A DNA stretch of 34,138 nt from a virus, in the IMG/VR virus record IMGVR_UViG_3300023116_000162, positions 1-34,138 of that record; one strand, 5' to 3'. The position numbers and the translations under genes are program-made. Below, piece after piece: positions 22,903-31,248 of this stretch. Under the pieces are notes generated by a model. That model was not told where the DNA came from, ran no database searches, and was given only the letters and a program-made list of their open reading frames with translations. The stretch's first letter is position 1. Every line of letters starts with the position of its first letter.

Positions 22903-23421
22903 ATGTCTAAGGTAAATTTAAAATTACCGGCTTCGGTATGGTCCGCGAACGATACTAAAAGACTAGCATCTAATACGCTTGCGACGGTTAAATTAAGAAC
23001 GTCGCGCGGTATTAGTTCGACCGGAGCGCCGTTTATCGAATATAGTACGAAACCGCTTTATGTTGCGTTTAAAGGTGCTAGATTGAAACCGAAAGGCGGA
23101 CGCGTTTCGCGAACTGGTAATTCTGTATTTTACAAGGACGGTTATAAACAGTATAAACAAGAAAGTCGAAAGCGTACCGGTAAAGCTGGCGAATCGGCGG
23201 AAGTTGATCTAGTGTTAAGCGGTCAATTAATGAACAATCTAGTTATATTAGAAGCGACGGAAACCCGGTTTCGAATCGGATTAACTAAGCATGTTCAACA
23301 TTACGGATATGACGTACATAAAAAACGACCTTATATCGGTTTAACCGATGATGAAATAAATATCCTGGTCGACGCCGTCGCGATTGATATATCAAATAAA
23401 TTAAGGAAAAAGAAAAAATGA
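22903..23421 (+). CDS. Head-tail joining/virion morphogenesis protein (gpG/gp10-like)
   Basis: This 172-aa basic protein has a pattern shared by HK97 gp10- and Mu gpG-like proteins: a LVLSGQLMNNL phrase, then FRIGLTKHVQHYGYDVHKKRPYIGL, in which a repeated strand and a YG turn precede the RPYIGLTDDE element. It ends in a Lys-rich tail (LRKKKK). It is encoded between the adaptor and the tail terminator genes and overlaps the latter by 4 bp. The RP(Y/F)lGLs phrase near the C-terminus is a strong family mark. Confidence 0.7.
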   Translation: MSKVNLKLPASVWSANDTKRLASNTLATVKLRTSRGISSTGAPFIEYSTKPLYVAFKGARLKPKGGRVSRTGNSVFYKDGYKQYKQESRKRTGKAGESAEVDLVLSGQLMNNLVILEATETRFRIGLTKHVQHYGYDVHKKRPYIGLTDDEINILVDAVAIDISNKLRKKKK

Positions 23422-23882
23422 GTCGCGGCATTATTAAAGCATTAGATAAATTGAAAGACATGATCGAATCTATCCAACCGAAAACGGATTCGCATCATTC
23501 TTTTATTTGCATCGATGACGGTTCCGGTTTGACATCAAATATAAATGATAGATCATTCGCACAACGCGAATTCATGTTCGATATGATATCCGCGCCGATG
23601 GACGACGGAACGACCGGGTTAAGCGGACGAAAGCGCGTAACGATAGAATTAAACGTTCGATATTCGATCATAAAAGAATATGGCTTTAAAATGCGAATCA
23701 TGACCGAAGATTCATCTTATTTGATTGATAAATTGAAAGGTCCGGATTATGATTTTAATACGACCGGAATCGTTTCGTTAATTCCGGGTCAAAGTAGACT
23801 AGAAAATATAACCGATCAAACCGGCGAAATTATCGGCTTTATGCTTATTTTACCGTTCGATCTTCTTTATTTGGAGAATTAA
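23418..23882 (+). CDS. Tail terminator-like protein (putative)
   Basis: This 154-aa protein has alternating helix and strands (GIIKALDKLKDMIESI; RKRVTIELNVRYSI; MLILPFDLLYLEN), consistent with the small alpha/beta fold of tail terminators that cap the tail tube. It sits directly before the major tail protein, the usual position, and overlaps the joining protein by 4 bp. There is no motif of its own that proves the call. Confidence 0.55.
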   Translation: MSRGIIKALDKLKDMIESIQPKTDSHHSFICIDDGSGLTSNINDRSFAQREFMFDMISAPMDDGTTGLSGRKRVTIELNVRYSIIKEYGFKMRIMTEDSSYLIDKLKGPDYDFNTTGIVSLIPGQSRLENITDQTGEIIGFMLILPFDLLYLEN

Positions 23883-23885
23883 AAA

Positions 23886-25184
23886 ATGGCAGTTACTCAT
23901 AGATCGATTGGCGTCGCCGTCGAAACTTTATTCGGATCATTAGATACAAATACAAATTTACCGTCCGAATCCGGCTTAACATATATTTCTATTCCTTGCG
24001 AACGCGATCCGGTTGTTCTTAATGGTGAGGTTCCGATTTCCGAACGCTTGGATACTCGCGACGGTTCGTATTTTATACCGCCGGAAATTGATACAGTTTT
24101 ATCCGGTGGAAATAACGTACAACGTCGAACCGGAACGGTTACCATTCGACTTGATTTAACGACAATCGGATCAAGCGCGGCGGATTATAGTTCAAATTAT
24201 TTAGGTTATCTTTTAGGCGCATTTTTCAAAACTAAAGTATCGTCCGTAACTTCCGCGACGGTTTCAACGATTACAAGTACTAATGCGTTTCAAGTTGTTT
24301 CCGGCGGTCCAACAGCGACCGATGTAGGAACATTGATATCTAGTGAATTAAAAGGCCGCGTCGAATATTCAGCAATTACAGACGACGCCGACGGAAGTTC
24401 AGATATTACAATTTCACCGGCTTTTAGTGCGAACTTTACAGGAACGCCAGATATTCGCGGGACACAAACCTGGTTCCCTGGTTCAAGAACGAACACCGGC
24501 GAACGCGAACATTCATTATCTTTTAGAATCGACGGCGTTAACTTCCAAGAATTTTATTTCGGTTGCGTCGGTGAATCACTGAACATTAGTTTAGACAATG
24601 GGCGACTTATGGCCGAAATGACATTTCAAGCGGCACATATTAAAAATGAAAATGGAAGCGCGACCGGACCAATCGAACCCGTATATAATAACGGCGCTCC
24701 GCCATTTTTCCGTAATTCTTACGTTATTGTTTCGGATTCTTCGCCGACATCTTTAACTAATGCGTCGACCGGTGATAAACTTGGACAAATACAACTTGAT
24801 TGTGAAGATTTCACATTAAGTTATACTAATACTTTAACGCCGCTTGGCCATAGCGAATCAATCATCGCAATGTCAGATATGGAAATTACTGATATTGATA
24901 TTGAGTTGACTTTAACGCTATCCACTGTTAACACTACATTAAATAACGATTATATTCGTCGCGTTGTTCGTCAAGTGCTAGTCGGTACCGGTCCAACTGG
25001 CGACGGTCTAGGATGCGCGATCATGATTCCGGCTGCTCAATTAGCTAATGATCCGGCTAAATATGACGTATCCGGTAATGATATCGTTCGTCAAACATTA
25101 ACATATAAACAAAGTAGATTCGGCGGCGATGTCATCGAAACCGGCGCCGGTAATTCTCCGTTTAGATTAGCATTAGGAATTTAA
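23886..25184 (+). CDS. Major tail tube protein (putative)
   Basis: This 432-aa beta-rich protein begins with VTHRSIGVAVETLFGSLD and contains RTGTVTIRLDL, LSFRIDGVNFQEFYFGCVGE and DFTLSYTNTLTPLGHS, the strand pattern of siphovirus tail tube proteins (the FxxGCxGxxLxIxxxNGxxxxxxF phrase is common in them). It is longer than the usual 200-250 aa, so extra decorating domains are probable. It precedes the tail chaperone and tape measure genes, as expected. GGAG lies before the ATG. Confidence 0.75.
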   Translation: MAVTHRSIGVAVETLFGSLDTNTNLPSESGLTYISIPCERDPVVLNGEVPISERLDTRDGSYFIPPEIDTVLSGGNNVQRRTGTVTIRLDLTTIGSSAADYSSNYLGYLLGAFFKTKVSSVTSATVSTITSTNAFQVVSGGPTATDVGTLISSELKGRVEYSAITDDADGSSDITISPAFSANFTGTPDIRGTQTWFPGSRTNTGEREHSLSFRIDGVNFQEFYFGCVGESLNISLDNGRLMAEMTFQAAHIKNENGSATGPIEPVYNNGAPPFFRNSYVIVSDSSPTSLTNASTGDKLGQIQLDCEDFTLSYTNTLTPLGHSESIIAMSDMEITDIDIELTLTLSTVNTTLNNDYIRRVVRQVLVGTGPTGDGLGCAIMIPAAQLANDPAKYDVSGNDIVRQTLTYKQSRFGGDVIETGAGNSPFRLALGI

Positions 25185-25188
25185 TAAA

Positions 25189-25698
25189 ATGGCGTTGCAT
25201 TTTCTTACATCTTCAGAACAAACTATCGATGTCGTTTCGACTTGCGATAATTCGGTAAAAATTGATGAATCAAAATATTTTGATTATCTTAATACCGGCG
25301 ACATTAGTTTATTAGAATTAAAAGACGATGCGACAATATTTAAATTAAAACCATTAACGCCAGAAGATCGCGAAAACGCAGAAATCGCCGCCGGTGCTTT
25401 AACACGTTCCGAACTTGGACGATTTTTATTTGTAAATTCGCCAAACGACGAAAAAGAAAAAGCGATTTATCATCATGCTTTGAATGAAGATGAGCGAAAA
25501 GCATATTCAGAATATGCGGCATATATTGGACGCGTTACTATTGAAATGATTAAAAAATCATTAGTAGAAATCAACGGCGAATCCGCTTCGTTCGATATGA
25601 TTCAATCGATTAGACCGGACCGCGATCGATTACAGACTATTACCGAATTATCGATTCATGTACAAAGAATTTCTTTGATCGGTGATTTGGGAAAATAG
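25189..25698 (+). CDS. Tail assembly chaperone, short form (gpG-like)
   Basis: This 169-aa acidic helical protein is placed between tail tube and tape measure genes, the standard slot for gpG-type chaperones that coat the tape measure during tail assembly. It contains FKLKPLTPEDRENAEIAAGA and a long Glu-rich helix. The zero-frame product ends GDLGK then TAG (25696-25698). Its last codons are G GGA AAA, a slippery heptamer, so a fraction of ribosomes would make the longer fusion described separately. Confidence 0.7.
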   Translation: MALHFLTSSEQTIDVVSTCDNSVKIDESKYFDYLNTGDISLLELKDDATIFKLKPLTPEDRENAEIAAGALTRSELGRFLFVNSPNDEKEKAIYHHALNEDERKAYSEYAAYIGRVTIEMIKKSLVEINGESASFDMIQSIRPDRDRLQTITELSIHVQRISLIGDLGK

Positions 25699-26108
25699 CT
25701 ATCGCTTCGGCCGTATGGGTACCATTTTCCGCTGGTCGAAGCTGGTCATGTGAACAATGCGAAAAGAATCCAACGTTACGGCGTCAACGTGGTAATTGTG
25801 GAAGCGCGTTTAAAAAAGGCTTGCCACAATCGGCGGAAGATGAAAACGGCGTTTACGTTTACGGATATCGAATCGCGCCGAACTCCGGCGAATCATATTC
25901 CGATTTAAAAATTCGTCATTGTCCAATTTCAAACATGAATCGATTATCGTCTGTTATTAACAATTATCAAAAATTTAAAAAAGGAATTGTGCAAATAAAA
26001 GACATATATAAAAATCCGACGATCGCGATTATTGAATGTTTTGATTTATTAGATTATAATCAAAATCTAATGATTGCGCGTAAACATGAGCAAATGAAAG
26101 ATATGTAA
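25189..26108 (+). CDS. Tail assembly chaperone, -1 frameshift fusion (gpGT-like)
   Basis: A -1 shift at GGGAAAA (25689-25695) continues reading at ATA 25695 to the stop at 26106-26108, giving about 306 aa. The added 137 residues start IAIASAVWVPFSAGRSWSCE and contain CEQCEKNP and later NCGS, a possible four-Cys metal site, then a helical C-terminus. The downstream frame has no convincing start of its own: a TTG at 25821 would drop the Cys-rich part and lacks a ribosome site. Stop codon TGA at 25683 in the -1 frame shows entry must occur between 25686 and 25698. The fusion ends 1 bp before the tape measure ATG. Confidence 0.8.
25689..25742 (+). promoter_or_regulatory. Programmed -1 ribosomal frameshift signal
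   Basis: The slippery heptamer G GGA AAA is at 25689-25695 in the zero frame. After an 8-base spacer comes a 9-bp stem: GCTTCGGCC (25704-25712) pairs with GGTCGAAGC (25734-25742) with one G-U pair and a 21-base loop. Heptamer type, spacer and stem are all within the known range of -1 frameshift sites, and lambda G-GT uses the close relative GGGAAAG. The zero-frame stop directly follows the heptamer. Confidence 0.85.
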
Positions 26109-26109
26109 T

Positions 26110-28215
26110 ATGGCGAACGGCGGAACAATAGAAATAGACGTCGAATTAAGCGGCGCGAAAGACATAACCGAAGAATTTGAATCAATCGGTAACGCTGGCA
26201 AAAAATTAGCGTCATCAATGGGAAATACTAACGAAAAACTAGGCGAAGGAATCGACCAGGTCGGCGAAACGGTTTCCGGATTATTAAATTCTTTTAGAGA
26301 TTTGGGAAAAACAATCGGAAAAGTCGGAAAAACCGGCGGTGTCTCTTTTACTGGTTTAGTATCGCGTTTCGCTGGCGTTGTCGGCGCAGCATACGCAGCT
26401 TACGAAACATTTAATTTATTATCGGGCGCAGCGCAAGAAGCCGAAGAAAATACAGCAAATATGGCAGCGGCGGCGGCGGATTTAGAATCGAAATTGGAAG
26501 CATTATCAGAAAACGGAGTAATTCCAACTTCGGACCAATTACAAAAATTTTCGATTGCTACATTACGCGCACAATTCGCAAAAGAAAAGTTACAAAAACA
26601 ACTTGAAAAATTTTCGAAAGCTGCAATCAAAGATTATGAAGCAACGCAACGACTAGAAAAAGCTACCGAAGCATTATCGAAAGCACAAAACGCCGCCGTT
26701 CGTAATGAACGCGCGTTAATAGAAGCACGCGCAGAATTTCAACGCGCGACCGTCGCAAGTACAAAAGCAAATATCGCGTTTCAAAATTCCGTCGGTAAAT
26801 TAAGAAAAGAACAAGAAAAAGTTGACGCTGGAATAGAAAAATCCGGCAAGATGTTAAAAGCATTAGAAGAAACAAGCGCGGAATCATTACAAAGCAAAAT
26901 TAAAGAAAATGCGGCAAAATTAGAAGGTTTAGTTTTAGGCGAATTAGAAACTAGATTAAGCGAAGATCAATTTAAGTTAAAATCATTACAAGTTAAAGAA
27001 GATACAAAATTACAATTATTACAAGCCGAAAGAAACAAAGATAATCGCGACGCCTTAATGAAACAAAATGATGATTTGGCGATCGCGATAAACTTGATTG
27101 ATCAAGAACGCGCAGTTACGCGGCGAACAATGTTCGAACGTATGAAGTTGATGGAAGAAATCGAAGAAAAAAAGAAATCAGCGCGCGAAAAAGATAAACA
27201 AAATGCCGAACGTGCGAGAATGAGCGCCGAACGCGAAAGACAAAGACAAGCCCAGATAGAAATGCAAAAAGTCGCAGAACGCGCGCGTATCCAACAACTA
27301 ATTATTGAAAATCAAAAGGATTCGGAACAAAAACAAATTAAACTCGCTGTACTTCGATATAATACGGCGTTACAACTCGCGAAAGATAATAATAATCAAA
27401 GAATTATCGCGGAACTTGCATTTCAAAATGAATTAAAATCAATTCGTAAAACATTCCAAGCGGAACAAGATTCGCAACGTTTAGCAAGATTAGAAGCGAA
27501 TAAACAATTCGCATATGAAACCGCCGAATTCAATATTCAACAAATCGAAAACGAATTCGAACGCGAAAATCTTTTACTAGCTTTACAATATGCGCAACGT
27601 TTAGACGCTGCGAAAAATAATCAAGAACAAATAACAGAATTAAATAGAAGATTCGCAATCGAAAGACAAAATCTTGTTTCACGTGAAACCGATATCGTTA
27701 ATCAAAAGTTATCTGGCTTTTTTGGAAATATGGGACGTGGATTCGCCGAAGCGGCAGTCGGTGCGATCATGTTCGGCGATTCATTCAAACAAGCGACCGC
27801 GCAATTATTACAAACACTAGCGAAACAAGCCGGTGTCGAATCATTGATCGAATTCGCGAAAGCTGCCGCATTTTCTATTACCGCGCCACCGTTGGCGGCG
27901 GCACATGCGAAAGCCGGAACAATATTCGCAGCGGCAGCGGTGGCCGCCGGTGGCGCGGCTTCGGTTATGGGTGCCGGTGGCGGTGGCGGTGGCGGTGGCG
28001 GTGGCGCGGGTATTAGCGGAAATATTTCGCCGTCCGGATCACCTCAAACATCAAATATGATAGAACGCGAACAAGCGACCGAACAAACATTAGTATTTAA
28101 TGTTAACTTTTCCGGCGCCGTCGTATATGATACAAAGAAAGCGGCGGAACAAGCGTTAGCCGATCGCATTACAAAAATAATGAAACAACAACGACGCGGA
28201 AAACCAAGAGTTTAA
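26110..28215 (+). CDS. Tape measure protein
   Basis: This 701-aa protein sets tail length. The N-terminal 70 residues include a helical start (DITEEFESIGNAGKKLASSM); a hydrophobic Gly/Ala stretch at about 80-105 (VSRFAGVVGAAYAAYETFNL) follows. Long charged coiled coil spans about 115-500, rich in Ala, Glu, Lys and Gln. Then come a hydrophobic Ala-rich zone (IEFAKAAAFSITAPPLAAAH) and a run of glycines. A 701-aa helical tape measure would suggest a tail near 100 nm by the usual 1.5 angstrom per residue rule. The gene holds a near-perfect parS site (27675-27690) coding VSRET. Confidence 0.85.
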   Translation: MANGGTIEIDVELSGAKDITEEFESIGNAGKKLASSMGNTNEKLGEGIDQVGETVSGLLNSFRDLGKTIGKVGKTGGVSFTGLVSRFAGVVGAAYAAYETFNLLSGAAQEAEENTANMAAAAADLESKLEALSENGVIPTSDQLQKFSIATLRAQFAKEKLQKQLEKFSKAAIKDYEATQRLEKATEALSKAQNAAVRNERALIEARAEFQRATVASTKANIAFQNSVGKLRKEQEKVDAGIEKSGKMLKALEETSAESLQSKIKENAAKLEGLVLGELETRLSEDQFKLKSLQVKEDTKLQLLQAERNKDNRDALMKQNDDLAIAINLIDQERAVTRRTMFERMKLMEEIEEKKKSAREKDKQNAERARMSAERERQRQAQIEMQKVAERARIQQLIIENQKDSEQKQIKLAVLRYNTALQLAKDNNNQRIIAELAFQNELKSIRKTFQAEQDSQRLARLEANKQFAYETAEFNIQQIENEFERENLLLALQYAQRLDAAKNNQEQITELNRRFAIERQNLVSRETDIVNQKLSGFFGNMGRGFAEAAVGAIMFGDSFKQATAQLLQTLAKQAGVESLIEFAKAAAFSITAPPLAAAHAKAGTIFAAAAVAAGGAASVMGAGGGGGGGGGGAGISGNISPSGSPQTSNMIEREQATEQTLVFNVNFSGAVVYDTKKAAEQALADRITKIMKQQRRGKPRV
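27675..27690. promoter_or_regulatory. parS: Second parS-like site (15 of 16 match)
   Basis: TGTTTCACGTGAAACC matches the chromosomal parS consensus TGTTTCACGTGAAACA except for the last base. The 14-bp core GTTTCACGTGAAAC (27676-27689) is a perfect palindrome. It lies inside the tape measure gene. It is 21,455 bp from the first site in one direction and about 12,544 bp in the other on the closed circle. Confidence 0.75.
27976..28005 (+). repeat. Hexanucleotide tandem repeat (GGTGGC x5) in tape measure gene
   Basis: Five perfect copies of GGTGGC lie in a row, coding a glycine run in the tape measure protein. The period is a multiple of three, so slippage would change the number of glycines without a frameshift. 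GC content here is far above the genome average. Confidence 0.85.
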
Positions 28216-28216
28216 A

Positions 28217-29425
28217 ATGTATTCGAATCCAGCTCCGAATTTTTGTTTAATGACCGGTTTAAATATGTCGAATTTCGGTTCGCACGTCGCGACGCGTTCC
28301 GCGAATAAAGTCCAAAGTGTTTGGTATTCGAATTACGAAGATATGATTTCCTTTTTAAACGGGCGCGGTATGAAATCCGGGCTTGATTTATCTTCTCAAT
28401 TATTATCATCTTCGACATTCGGTTCGGCTTGGCATATTGGCATAAATGCAAATGATCAAGTCGAAATTTCTTCGGATGCTCCGTTTCGAATTCGTTATTA
28501 TTCAACAACGCCGATTGTTAGTTCTAGCGATGTTTTAGGATTCGGAAATACTTTTATTCATTACAGCGGCGGCGCGACAATCGGATCGCCTTTATTAAGT
28601 TACGCAGCGACGGCGCCAAACGAATGGATACGCGGCGAAATTATCGCGTTCGCATACGAAATAGAACAAGTCGGCGGAAGTGGATCATTTTTATTTAATT
28701 TTATTGGCGGCGCTCAAGACTTGATTATCGCTTGTAGAGTTCGCGGAAACGGTGACATCGACGACGGTTCGAACACATTAGAACAAGCAGATATAACGGC
28801 CGTTTCTGGTAGTGATACGCGATGGTATATTGATAATCAAGGATATGTCGTTAATTCATCTTTATCGGTTTCCGCGTTAACTTGGAATGATACCAGCTTT
28901 CGCGATTTTTTAGGATTTACCGGCAATGAAACAACGACGTCAATAAACGGATATACAGTTTTAAAAGCTTCGAACTTTTGTTCATCGGTCTTAGTACCAA
29001 CAAGACCATATCAAGCATTTCATAATGGGGTTGAAAATGTTAGTGAATTTCGACGAAAAATATCCGGCGGTTATACTTCCAATACTATTGGTAATTATAC
29101 TTTTAATCAACTGGCTTTTGACTTGGATGCGCGTTTAGATTCAATCGATCTATATCAACATTTTATAAATAAATTTATTCCATTATGCGCCGCCGGCGAA
29201 AGAATTAACTTTTACCAGGTACTCGGAGACTCAAGACGAATGTTAATCGAAGCCGACGCGAACGCCGAACAACCGGCGCATGATTTAATATATACATCAT
29301 CGCGAAACGGCTTCGAAGGTCGAATTCGCGCATCGATGATTACAAGTGATTATAATCTAGTATTTCCGCGAAATATGCGCCGACGTGTTCCGATATCAAT
29401 GCGATTTGAGAGTTTAAATGAGTAA
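28217..29425 (+). CDS. Tail tip protein 1 (unrecognised)
   Basis: This 402-aa protein starts 1 bp after the tape measure stop. It is mixed alpha/beta with an early Asn/Ser-rich segment (NYEDMISFLNGRGM), strand-rich middle and an Arg-rich C-terminus (FPRNMRRRVPISMRFESL). The slot after the tape measure is normally occupied by the distal tail protein or other tip components. I see no motif proving which. It overlaps the next gene by 8 bp. Confidence 0.6.
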   Translation: MYSNPAPNFCLMTGLNMSNFGSHVATRSANKVQSVWYSNYEDMISFLNGRGMKSGLDLSSQLLSSSTFGSAWHIGINANDQVEISSDAPFRIRYYSTTPIVSSSDVLGFGNTFIHYSGGATIGSPLLSYAATAPNEWIRGEIIAFAYEIEQVGGSGSFLFNFIGGAQDLIIACRVRGNGDIDDGSNTLEQADITAVSGSDTRWYIDNQGYVVNSSLSVSALTWNDTSFRDFLGFTGNETTTSINGYTVLKASNFCSSVLVPTRPYQAFHNGVENVSEFRRKISGGYTSNTIGNYTFNQLAFDLDARLDSIDLYQHFINKFIPLCAAGERINFYQVLGDSRRMLIEADANAEQPAHDLIYTSSRNGFEGRIRASMITSDYNLVFPRNMRRRVPISMRFESLNE

Positions 29426-30539
29426 TTCATATAACGTTAATAGTATTCTATGCGATCCAGCTTCGACAGTCGCCGGCCGAAAGGTAACTTTTGAAACCCC
29501 GGAACGTATGTCGAACGCTTTAAATTATGCGTTCGCCGCTGGTAATTGCGAAAATGTTTTATCTCATGCGTTCGCCGATCGCGTTTTTATTACGGATCAA
29601 ATAACATACACAGAAATGGCAGAATATCGAATTCCGCTTGTATCGCTTGAACATGACGAAATAGAATTCATCGTCAATTATCGAACGCATGGATCGGTAA
29701 CAAATTGTAATTTAAGATTTACGTTAACAATCGGCGCTACTTCGTTTACATCAATATTAAGTTTAAGCGCAACGACGAACGGTTTCGCGAATAATGATAT
29801 AACGATAACATATCCAAGCGGAAATTATTATTACGGCACTTTAAAAGTAGAATTACAAGCGAATTCAGCATCGGAAATAGAAATCTTTTCGATTATGGCA
29901 TATTTTAAGCCGTTGAATTCACCAATCGCAGCCGGCCGAAAAACACAATATAATACATCAACATATATAACGCCGTTCGGAACGACTAGAACAACCGCGC
30001 AAAATGCTTTTACGTCGCGTTTCGCTCATAATATGATTGATAGTATTAAAGAAATTAGAAAACGACTTAAATCATTAATTACCTGGTCCGGCGTTTATAA
30101 TACATCGTCGACATTATATCCGAACGCGGACGAAGCCGCGACCAGCGTTATTTATATCGGTGTCGGTCATATGAATATTTTAAACGCGTTTCCGCTTTTA
30201 CCGTCCGGTTTTGAAAACTTAGATTTCAATAAATTAGAATTACATGTTCGCGCGATTGGCGACGTCGATTTTACATTTTTCGGCCAATCGTTAAGCATCA
30301 ATCAAGCTACATCAACAAGTATCGGCTGGTATACGTTTGATTTAGAAATCGATAACGCTGAATTATTGCAAATGTGCGATACTAGACTTCCGTATTATAA
30401 CGCCACTTTCGATCAAGTCGAAGAAAACCGCGATAATTTAATTTCATTAAGCAACGCGCGCGCGAATCGTTATCCGCCGGCTTTATCCGGACAAGGTACC
30501 GACGGAACGATCATCGGCTTGTCATTGTTCGGAGTATAA
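29418..30539 (+). CDS. Tail tip protein 2 (unrecognised)
   Basis: This 373-aa beta-rich protein begins MSNSYNVNSILCDPASTVAG and includes ERMSNALNYAFAAGNCENVL, a phrase partly echoed in the next gene (SSMSNALNQLNYVKFLN), so the two may be related. Its C-terminus is hydrophobic and glycine-rich (DGTIIGLSLFGV). It overlaps the upstream gene by 8 bp. Position suggests a baseplate or tail-tip structural role. No family is recognised. Confidence 0.55.
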   Translation: MSNSYNVNSILCDPASTVAGRKVTFETPERMSNALNYAFAAGNCENVLSHAFADRVFITDQITYTEMAEYRIPLVSLEHDEIEFIVNYRTHGSVTNCNLRFTLTIGATSFTSILSLSATTNGFANNDITITYPSGNYYYGTLKVELQANSASEIEIFSIMAYFKPLNSPIAAGRKTQYNTSTYITPFGTTRTTAQNAFTSRFAHNMIDSIKEIRKRLKSLITWSGVYNTSSTLYPNADEAATSVIYIGVGHMNILNAFPLLPSGFENLDFNKLELHVRAIGDVDFTFFGQSLSINQATSTSIGWYTFDLEIDNAELLQMCDTRLPYYNATFDQVEENRDNLISLSNARANRYPPALSGQGTDGTIIGLSLFGV

Positions 30540-30543
30540 TAAA

Positions 30544-31248
30544 ATGTTAATATCTACCGCTTACGCATTGTTACCAGATAAAAAGTCATGTAATAATGGC
30601 GAAATTCTTTATGGTTCCGCCGTTTCTTCAATGTCGAACGCGTTAAATCAATTAAATTATGTTAAATTCTTAAATCGTACAAATTATCCGATTATGCGTT
30701 CGGCTTATTCTCAAGCTCATGTCGTAAATGGTCGCGATTATATGAACACGCGTATATCTGAAAGCGACGGAAGAATTACAAAAGGATATGTCGAAAGTCA
30801 TAAGCTAATAAGCGCGACTCGACTTGTTTCGTCTTGGATCGGCGTAATCTGTCAATATGAAAGCGGCACAACTTCGCAAGACTCCGGAAACGCGGAATTT
30901 TCGCCGGTTATCGAAATCGAAGTCGGTTTATTAAATGATTCCGGTTCCGGTTATTCACAAATCGCAATCGTTGATTACGGGATTCGATTCGATTCATCCG
31001 ATTCGATGTTTCTAACAAGCGAAACTGCGTCGCAATATTCCCAAACGTTTACAGTCGATTCCGGTTATATTATACCAGCGTCAACGCCAACAAATACGCA
31101 ACCGGAAGCGCCAAGACCGCTATATATTCCGGAAACCGTCGGAGCGTATCAAGCGCGCGGCGAACGCGTTGTTTTTAATATTTCATGCGAAGATTGTAAA
31201 TTAAAAAGCTTTTCAACATTCGATTTATATAGAGCTGAATTATCATGA
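30544..31248 (+). CDS. Tail tip protein 3 (unrecognised)
   Basis: This 234-aa protein is soluble, strand-rich and Ser/Tyr-rich. It shares the MSNALN phrase near residue 32 with the preceding protein and has two Cys close together near the C-terminus (SCEDCKL). It overlaps the large hub gene by 4 bp (ATGA). Likely a tail-tip component by position only. Confidence 0.55.
   Translation: MLISTAYALLPDKKSCNNGEILYGSAVSSMSNALNQLNYVKFLNRTNYPIMRSAYSQAHVVNGRDYMNTRISESDGRITKGYVESHKLISATRLVSSWIGVICQYESGTTSQDSGNAEFSPVIEIEVGLLNDSGSGYSQIAIVDYGIRFDSSDSMFLTSETASQYSQTFTVDSGYIIPASTPTNTQPEAPRPLYIPETVGAYQARGERVVFNISCEDCKLKSFSTFDLYRAELS

Noticed and set aside
25821-26108. A stand-alone 95-aa gene starting at TTG 25821
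   Set aside because: There is no ribosome site, the frame is open back to 25686, and a -1 frameshift signal joins it to the upstream gene.
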